Assembly (NCBI GenBank): GCA_003233055.1
Contig: QIKP01000015.1
Coordinates: 1-64,000, forward strand
From: Planctomycetaceae bacterium
Lineage (GTDB): Bacteria; Planctomycetota; Planctomycetia; Pirellulales; Lacipirellulaceae
Length of the DNA stretch: 64,000 nucleotides
Direction of reading: 5' to 3'
The notes under the pieces were generated by a model. The model was not told the origin of the DNA, did no database searches, and worked only from the letters and a program-made list of their open reading frames with translations. The position numbers and the translations under genes are program-made. This document shows, piece by piece, positions 18,237 through 27,540 of the stretch. The stretch's first letter is position 1. Each line of letters opens with the position of its first letter.

Positions 18237-19619
18237 CTATTCCGTTTCGACAGCCACGTTGGGCGCGTCGAAAGCTGCCACCAGGGCGATGTCGTCGTCT
18301 GGCGCAACGATTCGCAAATCGAGCCGCACCCCTTCGCCCTCCTGCACGCCGAGGAGCCTCGGTCGGTTTTCTTCCATCTGTTTTGCAATGCGATCGAAGG
18401 AGTCTGCCTTGCATTCGATCTGGATGCCGAAGGAAGCGAGTGGTTGCGTGCCTCCCAGGTCGATCGCGGCAGGAATTTCTTTGGCAACAGCCGACGCAAT
18501 GCCAGGCTGCACGGCGATTTGGGCCGCCAAGCGTTCGGCACGCGATCGCAAGTTCTCCAGCGGCGTCGATAGGAAGGCCAAGGTCGGAATGGAAAGCGAC
18601 GCCCGATCAGGATCCCGATGCAGCCCAAGGGTCGCCTCGAGCGCCGTTGCCAGTTGCGGAGAAAGGGCAACGGTCGAGTGAAGTGGGTGGTTGGCGATTT
18701 TGGCGACCGATTTCTCATGGCCGAGTGCTAGCCCGCAAGCGGGCCCGCCAAGGTAACCATCCCCCCTCGCAACGACCAGGCTGGCTCCGCTAGCGAGGCT
18801 CTCGGTCGCGCTGATCACTTCAAGAGGAATGGCGTCGGGTAATGGAGCAAGCGGGCCGCGGCCAATATCGTGGACCAACAGACCGGAGTGCTTCGCCACG
18901 ACGGCGGCCAACTCGTCGATCGAAGGTCGGTGAGTTTGTCCGCTCACGGCATGAGGAAGCGATTCGATGCGGAGCACCATCTTCGCACCCGACGCCAGCG
19001 CTCGCTCGTAGTCGGCCAGCTCCACGGCGTCGGCGGCACCGACCTCCAGAATGGCCACCCCTGCTTGCGTGGCAAGGTCGGTCAATCGCGTACCGGCGTC
19101 GAGTGTGCCTAGTTCGCCACGCGCAACAACGATCGGCTCACCACCCGCGAGGGATGCCATCGCGAGCAGCATGGAGGCATTCGGGGAATTGAAAAGCACC
19201 GCTGCGCCGGCACCTGCTGCGCGGGCGACGGCCGACGTGGCACCCACGCCTGCGGCGACATGGTAGTGCTGCAGTGCAGCCGACAGGGCGGCGATGGCGT
19301 CGTCGGCCAGCGGCGGGCCGCTAAGCCCCACCGGCCAAAGCTGGCCCGTGGCATTGATGACTTGAGGAGGCTCGCTGACATGACGACCAAGGATAAATCG
19401 GGCAGCCCGGTCGGCCAGCTCACCAATCGACGGGATTGGCATGTCGAGCGACCGGCGGCTGACCTCTCGCCGCATCCGATCGACAAAATGCCGTACGCCG
19501 CTCGTCACATCGAGCCCCTCCACCCGGTCAATCAGCCCCTTAATTTGAGGTTTGTCGAGCAAATCACCCGCGGAGGGAAGGCGACGAATCAGGTCGGAGA
19601 GGTCTTGAGGCGTTTTCAT
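18237..19619 (-). CDS. SelA-like protein lacking the PLP-binding lysine
   Basis: A 460-residue homologue of L-seryl-tRNA(Sec) selenium transferase, an aminotransferase-fold enzyme. The N-terminal SelA helical segment (DLIRRLPSAGDLL), the INATG motif, a long small-domain loop and the VHDIGRGPL segment (carrying the PLP-ring aspartate) are present. However, the lysine that forms the Schiff base in SelA (GDKLLGGP) is replaced by glycine at residue 288: this protein reads RGDGYLGGPACG. The Asn/Thr residues of the HTNLGR segment are also changed (INATGQLWPVG). It is therefore probably not a selenium transferase, and no SelB, SelD or tRNA-Sec is in the window. What it does instead is unknown: a catalytically dead paralogue or a different chemistry are both possible. 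Confidence 0.8.
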   Translation of the reverse strand: MKTPQDLSDLIRRLPSAGDLLDKPQIKGLIDRVEGLDVTSGVRHFVDRMRREVSRRSLDMPIPSIGELADRAARFILGRHVSEPPQVINATGQLWPVGLSGPPLADDAIAALSAALQHYHVAAGVGATSAVARAAGAGAAVLFNSPNASMLLAMASLAGGEPIVVARGELGTLDAGTRLTDLATQAGVAILEVGAADAVELADYERALASGAKMVLRIESLPHAVSGQTHRPSIDELAAVVAKHSGLLVHDIGRGPLAPLPDAIPLEVISATESLASGASLVVARGDGYLGGPACGLALGHEKSVAKIANHPLHSTVALSPQLATALEATLGLHRDPDRASLSIPTLAFLSTPLENLRSRAERLAAQIAVQPGIASAVAKEIPAAIDLGGTQPLASFGIQIECKADSFDRIAKQMEENRPRLLGVQEGEGVRLDLRIVAPDDDIALVAAFDAPNVAVETE

Positions 19620-19677
19620 GCGACGACAGGGTCCACGGGGCGAGTGGCGGGCGAAGGCCCCATTCTAACCAGCAGCC

Positions 19678-19790
19678 GGCCCCCCGACGAGGCGTAGCTC
19701 GTCGGCTATTGGGGGGCGCTGTCAAGTTAGCCGGCGGGCTTGTCTCGCCGTGAAAACGTGGCGTGGCAAGCCCGCCGGCTAACACGAACA
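19678..19790. repeat. Family B unit followed by family C inverted pair
   Basis: A family B unit (19682-19717) is followed by GTTAGCCGGCGGGCTTG, a short spacer with a CGTGAAAACGTGGCG core, and the inverse CAAGCCCGCCGGCTAAC (to 19785): family C. Half units of C occur at 20731-20757, 17001-17011 and 21824-21840. With tRNA-Lys this fills the 379-bp gap between the SelA-like and FetB-like genes. Confidence 0.85.
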
Positions 19791-19811
19791 ACGAACCACA
19801 CCCCCCTGCCC

Positions 19812-19839
19812 TTCCAGTCGCGAGACAAACGCCTATAAT
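19812..19839 (+). promoter_or_regulatory. Likely promoter of tRNA-Lys
   Basis: A consensus -10 hexamer TATAAT at 19834-19839, 26 bp before the tRNA 5' end, with a weak -35 (TTCCAG, 16-bp spacer). The perfect -10 and its distance from the tRNA support the call; the -35 is poor. Confidence 0.5.
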
Positions 19840-19865
19840 CGCACCTCTCCTTCGAGTTCATTTAT

Positions 19866-19938
19866 GACCCTGTAGCTCAGTTGGTAGAGCATTCGACTTT
19901 TAATCGAATGGTCGTGGGTTCGAGCCCCGCCGGGGTCA
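19866..19938 (+). tRNA. tRNA-Lys (anticodon TTT)
   Basis: Cloverleaf: acceptor GACCCTG/CGGGGTC, D-arm GCTC-AGTTGGTA-GAGC, anticodon stem TTCGA/TCGAA with loop CTTTTAA giving anticodon TTT (lysine), T-arm GTGGG-TTCGAGC-CCCGC. CCA is not encoded. Discriminator base A. Confidence 0.96.
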
Positions 19939-19978
19939 CTTTTGCGGCGAAAGCTTTTTTGGCAATCCGTTGTTCCGC

Positions 19979-20014
19979 TCCCCCCAATAGCCGACGAGCT
20001 ACGCCTCGTCGGAC
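19979..20014. repeat. Family B repeat (inverted), overlapping the fetB-like 3' end
   Basis: Read on the minus strand this is the family B unit GACGAGGCGTAGCTCGTCGG. The last codons of the FetB-like gene (Ser-Asp-Glu-Ala-stop) are TCC GAC GAG GCG TAG, that is, the repeat itself provides the last residues and stop. Confidence 0.85.
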
Positions 20015-20712
20015 CCTTGCGGTTTCAATTGCACAAGAAATAGGGCCGCGGCGATGCCTCCCGCGCCGAAGACCAAGCACATGATCATGATTTGGTAGCG
20101 TGCGGCGATGATCGGCTCGATGCCTGCGATGATTTGCCCCGTCATGAATCCAGGAATCGAAACGACGCCGACCGCCAGAAGCGAGTTGGTGATCGTGATG
20201 AGCGAGGCGAGCATCGCTCGCTTCCGGGCTATTGCATAGGAAGCCCCGCCCGCGATTTCTGACTCGAACCGTTCGCCGGCAAGGCTCACACTGTTCATTG
20301 CCGCAGTAAAACTCATTCCGCCTAGCGTGATGACCTTCTGCGCCAGGAACCACGGCTCCAACCGCAGAACCCCTTGGGTCATCAGCGCTAGAGTCACGCC
20401 GCCGCCGATCGCAATCGCCAGGAGCGACTTGCCATACAGCGGAAGGGACTTTTCTTTCATCGGCCGAAGTGCAATCCAGCTTGCGGCTGCGAGCATCATC
20501 GAGAGCACCGCAAGGACGACGAAGGGGCTCTCAGTCTGAAAAATCGCGGCTAGCACGTACCCGACCAGCAGCAACTGGACAAGCATTCGCCCCGTGGCGT
20601 AGAGCGTGCCGCCGATGCCAATCGACCAGCGATGCACCACCACGACGACCAGCACCGGCAAGAAGGCGAGTGCCAGGTTGACCAGCGGGATTTCAGGAAC
20701 GGTAGCGATCAT
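19999..20712 (-). CDS. FetB-like (UPF0014) iron-export ABC permease
   Basis: A 237-residue polytopic membrane protein with about six or seven hydrophobic helices and the UPF0014/FetB landmarks: GRMLVQLLLVGYVL near the N-terminus, GGMSFTAAMNSVSLAGERF in the middle (the most conserved stretch of the family) and IPGFMTGQIIAG near the end. In E. coli FetB works with the ATPase FetA in iron export and resistance to oxidative stress. No fetA-like ATPase adjoins it here, so its partner must be encoded elsewhere. The last four residues and the stop codon lie within a family B palindrome. Confidence 0.87.
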   Translation of the reverse strand: MIATVPEIPLVNLALAFLPVLVVVVVHRWSIGIGGTLYATGRMLVQLLLVGYVLAAIFQTESPFVVLAVLSMMLAAASWIALRPMKEKSLPLYGKSLLAIAIGGGVTLALMTQGVLRLEPWFLAQKVITLGGMSFTAAMNSVSLAGERFESEIAGGASYAIARKRAMLASLITITNSLLAVGVVSIPGFMTGQIIAGIEPIIAARYQIMIMCLVFGAGGIAAALFLVQLKPQGSDEA

Positions 20713-20730
20713 AGGCAGTCGACACCCGTG

Positions 20731-20859
20731 TTAGCCGGCGGGCTCGCCCCGCCGTGGTTTAGCCCGCTGCGTGTTTAGCTCGCTGTGTTTACTCGCTCCG
20801 GGCGCTAACGCTTCCGGCTCGCTGAACGGCCAGCGAGCTGGTAGCGTTAGCGCCCGGAC
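20731..20859. repeat. Family C half unit and family A inverted pair
   Basis: A family C half (20731-20757) is followed by the degenerate GTGTTTAGCTCGCTGTG stretch and an imperfect family A pair (20797-20820 and 20832-20858). The pair starts directly after the stop codon of the zinc-ribbon protein gene on the minus strand, with no spacer. Confidence 0.75.
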
Positions 20860-21783
20860 TCAAATATCGTCGCTGTTATCCGGCACTCGCTTCACGGCGT
20901 CGTCGAATAGTTGGTCGTAACGGAAATGGAGGTGGGCGGGGCGAGGCGGGCGGACGCTGCCGAAGGTGAGTTCGATGGTCGACGTGGGGCTGCTCCAGGT
21001 GACGATGCGGGGCTTCTGGGTCTCGCTGGTCGGGCTGCCGTACTTCTTGCGTAGTGATTGTTGGATAACGGTAAACTCTTGCGTCGAAAAGAGCGCTTCG
21101 ATTTGGAAGAGCTTGCCATCCAAGAAACGGTAAATCACGCTCTCGGTCGCCACCCCCGCGATCGGCGGCGAGTCGTTCTCTGCCGGCATGTCGAGCCGGC
21201 AACTGACGATCTGAGCGCCGGTGTGCCACGCTTCGGCCCGAAGCGCGGGGATCTCTTTATCGGGCATTTCATCGGAGCACCAAGGCATCGATTTTCCGAG
21301 GCCGGGGATTTCTCGCCGGTGATTCTCTTTGAATTCGGCGAGGTCCATGCCAAGGCGATCGTCCTTCAACGCGTAGAGTCCGGTCGTATCGCCGGTCGCC
21401 TCTTCGAGCCGTCGGGCTTGCTCTTGCTTGGCTTGCTCTGCCAGTTGGCCAAAGAGGTGGCAGACGTTTTCGTTCGTCAGGTCGCCCGTCTTAAGGCAGT
21501 GGAGACCTCGTCGCGGCTTGGTGTTGGAGTCCGCATCCTCTTCGGCGGGGGGATCGCTGTAGGCCAGCACCGCGCTAATTTTTCGCCGGGCCAGCTCCGC
21601 GATCATCTGTCCGGGCGACGCCTTGGTGAGCGAAAGGAGGTTGGTCGCCAGCAAGCTTGGCTCGCCGATGCCGGGGACCGTCACCTTGGCCCCGCATTTT
21701 TTGCACTTCCCACTCCGACCGGCGAACGAATCGTTCACCTCGAAGGTGGCGCTGCAGTCGGGGCAGGTGACGGTGATGGGCAT
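20860..21783 (-). CDS. Zinc-ribbon protein of unknown function
   Basis: A 307-residue protein. The first ~40 residues form an MJ0042-type zinc ribbon: TCPDCSATFEV and GKCKKCGAKV supply four cysteines; proteins with this ribbon are common in planctomycetes and myxobacteria. The rest is charged and soluble, without signal peptide or membrane helix, and I do not recognise a domain; the C-terminal third (VIYRFLDGKLFQIEALF, QQSLRKKYGSPT, TIELTF) looks like an alpha/beta module that measures or binds something. The frame is open 42 codons further upstream, but the ATG at 21783 places the zinc ribbon at the N-terminus as usual, and the extension is coded by repeat DNA. It stands alone. Confidence 0.75.
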   Translation of the reverse strand: MPITVTCPDCSATFEVNDSFAGRSGKCKKCGAKVTVPGIGEPSLLATNLLSLTKASPGQMIAELARRKISAVLAYSDPPAEEDADSNTKPRRGLHCLKTGDLTNENVCHLFGQLAEQAKQEQARRLEEATGDTTGLYALKDDRLGMDLAEFKENHRREIPGLGKSMPWCSDEMPDKEIPALRAEAWHTGAQIVSCRLDMPAENDSPPIAGVATESVIYRFLDGKLFQIEALFSTQEFTVIQQSLRKKYGSPTSETQKPRIVTWSSPTSTIELTFGSVRPPRPAHLHFRYDQLFDDAVKRVPDNSDDI

Positions 21784-21821
21784 GGCACGAGCGATAAAAG
21801 GGCAAGGCTGGTTGTCAATTG

Positions 21822-21900
21822 TTAGCCGGGGAACTCGCCCGCCGTGTTTGTTAGCGCCCGGAGGGGAACCGGTCAGCGAGCCGTGTCGTCCTCGACCGCC
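21822..21900. repeat. Degenerate family C, A and E repeat fragments
   Basis: A mosaic between the zinc-ribbon gene and acnA: GTTAGCCGGGGAACTCGCC (C-like), TTAGCGCCCGGAGGGG (A half) and GCGAGCCGTGTCGTCCTCGACC (E core, inverted; compare 16718-16740 and 30789-30812). The mosaic suggests repeated insertion or recombination at the same gap. Confidence 0.65.
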
Positions 21901-21909
21901 GGAGAGCAC

Positions 21910-24666
<2,757 letters not shown>

Positions 24667-24680
24667 TGGGGTGTCGGGGG

Positions 24681-24708
24681 CTGGTGGACTGGTGGACTGG
24701 TGGACTGG
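24681..24708. repeat. 8-bp tandem repeat upstream of acnA
   Basis: CTGGTGGA repeated three and a half times, ending in CTGGGGG. It starts 15 bp upstream of the aconitase start codon on the opposite strand, so changes in copy number would alter the spacing of the acnA leader. Confidence 0.75.
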
Positions 24709-24854
24709 GGGCCAGAGGAGAACGATTCTAGCCGATTTGGCGTGGAACGTGCAGGCGGGGCTGGCCTGCCTCGATGGCGAGAAGAAGGGTACAATGCTTT
24801 GGTAGCTTGTCCGTTACCTCAATTTAGTTGAGTTCTTTCAGGAGGTTATCTCAA

Positions 24855-25088
24855 ATGTCAATTGCAGAGAAAGCGAAGGAGTTCTACGAAGAGAGACTCC
24901 GGGTGCAATTGGAGGCGGAGCATCACGATGAGTTTGTCGCGATTGAGCCGGTGTCAAAATCTTTCTATCTTGCCGAGACGTTCATCGACGCGGCTCTAGC
25001 AGCGAAGCACGCAAATCCCGATCGGAAGTCGTTTGTGATTCGTGTTGGCCATGACGCAGCGTTTCATCTTGGGGCGAGTACCCTATGA
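24855..25088 (+). CDS. Small protein coupled to an aspartic protease
   Basis: A 77-residue acidic soluble protein (MSIAEKAKEF...) starting 9 bp after a strong Shine-Dalgarno GGAGG at 24841-24845; the frame is open slightly further upstream but this start is clearly preferred. Its stop overlaps the start of the next gene (ATGA), so the two are translationally coupled. Similar small partners are often seen before clan AA aspartic proteases. I do not recognise a domain. A toxin-antitoxin-like or regulator-protease arrangement is possible but unproven. Confidence 0.75.
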   Translation: MSIAEKAKEFYEERLRVQLEAEHHDEFVAIEPVSKSFYLAETFIDAALAAKHANPDRKSFVIRVGHDAAFHLGASTL

Positions 25089-25447
25089 TCGGCAAGGTCG
25101 ATGGGCAAGGGCGTGCGCTGTTGGCTTTACCGGTCAGCGCTCATCCACAAGGCACCTTCAAGGAAGTGACAGCCTGGATTGATACCGCGTTCGATGGGCA
25201 TTTGGTCTTTTCGATGCAGTTGATCGTGGAACTCCAACTCGATTCGTTGGCAGACACGGAAGCTATTTTGGCCGATGGATCCAAGGTCATTCTGGAGACC
25301 TTCCTTGGCTACATCGACTGGTTCGGGAAGCGGGTCCCCCTCCAAATTGTGGCTAACGACGGCCACTACCCGCTACTTGGTACAGGACTGTTACAACAAC
25401 GAATATTGCACATCGACTACGTGCAGCAGCAACTCAGCTTGGAGTGA
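25085..25447 (+). CDS. Clan AA (retropepsin-like) aspartic protease
   Basis: A 120-residue single-domain retropepsin-like protein. The family motif DTGFDG appears as WIDTAFDGHLVF, with alanine in place of the usual glycine after DT; the second half has VPLQIV, followed by PLLGTGLLQQRILHIDY, the hallmark of the bacterial clan AA subfamily. Such proteins should act as homodimers, each subunit giving one aspartate. The four-base overlap with the 77-residue gene points to joint expression. Substrate is unknown; the DTA variation is known in pepsin-like enzymes with altered pH behaviour and does not by itself mean inactivity. Confidence 0.82.
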   Translation: MIGKVDGQGRALLALPVSAHPQGTFKEVTAWIDTAFDGHLVFSMQLIVELQLDSLADTEAILADGSKVILETFLGYIDWFGKRVPLQIVANDGHYPLLGTGLLQQRILHIDYVQQQLSLE

Positions 25448-25482
25448 CTCGCGGAGACGCCGAAAATCCCAAAAAATCGCTA

Positions 25483-25513
25483 TTGGAGAATCTCCCTGCT
25501 AGCACCCTATAAT
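25483..25513 (+). promoter_or_regulatory. Possible promoter of the peptidase-MA gene
   Basis: Perfect -10 TATAAT at 25508-25513, with TTGGAG (25483-25488) as -35 but a long 19-bp spacer. A small palindrome GGAGAATCTCC overlaps the -35. It lies about 70 bp before the start codon at 25582. Confidence 0.4.
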
Positions 25514-25581
25514 CACCCGCTCAAGTGCTGAGGGACTGCCATGGATGGCGGTTCCATGACTGGACAAGGAGGTTCAGAAAA

Positions 25582-26382
25582 ATGTTGCAAGGATTGCAAC
25601 GCGCGACAGAGGGAATTGCCCTCTTGGTTTTCTTGTGCGGTACGATGTCGGACAAAGCCACGGCGACGGCGGTGGCTTCGTCCGCAAATTTCACCGTGCT
25701 CGCACCGACGCAACGGCTGGCCGACAAGGTGGTCGGCCATGCCGATGCGTTTCGGCGAGAAATCGCCGAAGAATGGTTGGGCGACGAGCTCCCGGTGGCT
25801 ACCCGTCCCGCCGCCATTCATATCGAAATCGACGACACCCGGTCGTTCGCCCGAACGGTGATCGACGCGACCCAAGGCCGGCATCTGGTTTGGCTGGTTG
25901 GTTCCGAAGAGGGGGTCACCCAGTCTTTACTCCAGCACGAAGTGGCCCACGTCGTGATGGCCGCCCGGTTTGGCGATGCGATGCCGATTTGGGCCAACGA
26001 GGGAATCGCCAGCCGATACGACAACTCCCGACGTCACGCGATTCGCCAACAGCAACTTGCGGGCTTCGTCGCTATCGACAGTTGGCCCCACGTCGACCGA
26101 CTTCTGAAAGAACCGGTCCGCCAGAAGTGGACTTACGCGGCCGCCGTCTCGATCACGGACTTCCTGGTGGACCAGGGTGGCAAAAAGAAGTTCCTCGACT
26201 TCGTTGCTAGTAGCACAGAAGTCGCTAGCAGCACAGGAAATGGCTGGGCCACCGCGCTTCGCAAGCATTACGCCATCGCGTCGGTCGCCGAGCTGGAGTC
26301 GCAGTGGCACCGCTCGGTGCGGGATTCTATCACGCTCCGTGAGCCCGTTCCAGGACAGGCATCAGGACGCTTGTTTCGGTAG
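25582..26382 (+). CDS. Peptidase-MA-like metalloprotease, secreted
   Basis: A 266-residue gluzincin-type peptidase. The zinc motif is LLQHEVAHVVM (HExxH), and the third ligand is expected in PIWANEGIAS, the typical WxxEG of the peptidase-MA family. The N-terminus (LQRATEGIALLVFLCGTMSDKATATAVASS) resembles a short export signal. AAGGAGG at 25564-25570 precedes the ATG. The last 53 bp overlap the end of the convergent gene on the other strand. Substrate unknown. Confidence 0.83.
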   Translation: MLQGLQRATEGIALLVFLCGTMSDKATATAVASSANFTVLAPTQRLADKVVGHADAFRREIAEEWLGDELPVATRPAAIHIEIDDTRSFARTVIDATQGRHLVWLVGSEEGVTQSLLQHEVAHVVMAARFGDAMPIWANEGIASRYDNSRRHAIRQQQLAGFVAIDSWPHVDRLLKEPVRQKWTYAAAVSITDFLVDQGGKKKFLDFVASSTEVASSTGNGWATALRKHYAIASVAELESQWHRSVRDSITLREPVPGQASGRLFR

Positions 26383-27097
26383 GCTCGGGTTCCACGTTTT
26401 CGCCTTTGCTTTCACCTGCCCCCTCCTCGGGAGCCTTCTTGCTCGATTCCCCCAGTCGGTACTCGAGTTCAAGCTGATCGGTCTCGTGGTTCTCGTTCCA
26501 TTCTTGGATCCCCTTGAACGTCGGCGAGTCGGAGCTTTCGCTCACGAACGACACCATGCCAACTGGCACGAAGATGTAAGTCTCGCCCATCAAGACGGTC
26601 CAGGGGGTGCCATTGATGTAGAGGACTTTATTTTCCCCCGTCTGGTTGATGAGCCGGAGTTTTCCTTGCAGCATCTGTGCAAGGCCGCTACGAAGCTGCG
26701 AATCTTCGGCCATCGCGCCGAGCGCGCTGCGACTTAGCTCGCTTTGGTCTTGGGAATTGGCGAGCGCCTGCTGGAGCGCTGCGACGGTTGCCTTGAGGCC
26801 TTCGACTTCGGTTTGCAACGCTGCCATTCGCGATGTCAGATCATGAACCGAAGCTGGCGCTGGCGCGGCGACTTCAGCGGCATGGGGCGCTTGCCCCGCT
26901 TCCACGAGTGGGGCGTCTTCTGAAGCCGCCGTGACCGACGATGGTTCGGCGCTGGTCCCCTTCTCCACCCAACGATCGGCAACAGGTTCGTTGGCCGGAT
27001 GCACCGAAGCGGGCTGCTGCCCCCAACTGCATCCCGGCGCGGCAACGATCGAGGCAACAAGGGCAAAACTCAAAACAGAAATCGATCGCACGACCAT
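26330..27097 (-). CDS. Probable lipoprotein with coiled coil, unknown function
   Basis: A 255-residue exported protein. The signal peptide (VVRSISVLSFALVASIVAAPGC) ends in a lipobox-like AAPGC, so membrane anchoring by Cys is likely. A Pro/Ala/Glu-rich linker precedes a coiled coil (MAALQTEVEGLKATVAALQQAL, about residues 95-130), then a small beta domain (LRLINQTGENKVLYING, TYIFVPVGMVSFV) and an acidic low-complexity tail. No enzyme motif. The start at 27097 was chosen because it gives a standard signal peptide; ten more codons are open upstream. Its 3' end overlaps the peptidase-MA gene by 53 bp on the opposite strand. Confidence 0.7.
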   Translation of the reverse strand: MVVRSISVLSFALVASIVAAPGCSWGQQPASVHPANEPVADRWVEKGTSAEPSSVTAASEDAPLVEAGQAPHAAEVAAPAPASVHDLTSRMAALQTEVEGLKATVAALQQALANSQDQSELSRSALGAMAEDSQLRSGLAQMLQGKLRLINQTGENKVLYINGTPWTVLMGETYIFVPVGMVSFVSESSDSPTFKGIQEWNENHETDQLELEYRLGESSKKAPEEGAGESKGENVEPEPTETSVLMPVLERAHGA

Positions 27098-27243
27098 CGG
27101 ACTGCTCCCGCTCGAAAAAAAAAACAAGTAAAGGGCTCCCCATTGCAGGGAATGTATCGCCCCAGGGACTCCAGCGTCGCTGGGGATCTGGCCAGTGTCA
27201 AGCGCGGGCGAAGAGCCGGCAGGAGAACTGCAAAGTCATTTTT

Positions 27244-27457
27244 GAACCGCCAAGATCGCCAAGGCGCCAAGAAAAATGTTGACCGAAGCAGAGAAACCTC
27301 GGATTGTTAATCCCGTCACCGTTCCTGAGTCGAAAGTAAAGAAACCACGAGTTGGTGTTGATTTGCACGAATTCGTGGTTTTCCCTGCCTCCGATTCGGT
27401 GAACGGTTGCCTCTCTCCTCCAACTCTTCTTGGCGTACTTGGCGCCTTGGCGGTTTC
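27244..27457. repeat. MITE-like inverted-repeat element built of GCCAAG units
   Basis: Arm 1 (27244-27276) and inverted arm 2 (27427-27457) each hold three GCCAAG motifs spaced by three bases. The interior has its own palindrome, AAACCACGA (27342-27350) with TTCGTGGTTT (27372-27381). There is no credible gene inside (an 81-codon open frame spans it by chance). The element occupies the 443-bp gap between the lipoprotein and the ClC gene. It looks like a non-autonomous mobile element or a large structured RNA. Confidence 0.7.
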
Positions 27458-27540
27458 TTTTAATTCGGCGACTTTGCAAGCGTCCTGGAAGAACCGCCTG
27501 GAATCTGGCGAAACTGGGTAAGAAGTGCTGGCTATCTGCC

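Noticed and set aside
27276-27521. 81-codon frame within the inverted-repeat element
   Set aside because: Starts in one arm and ends beyond the other; amino-acid sequence has no family resemblance and it depends on repeat DNA.
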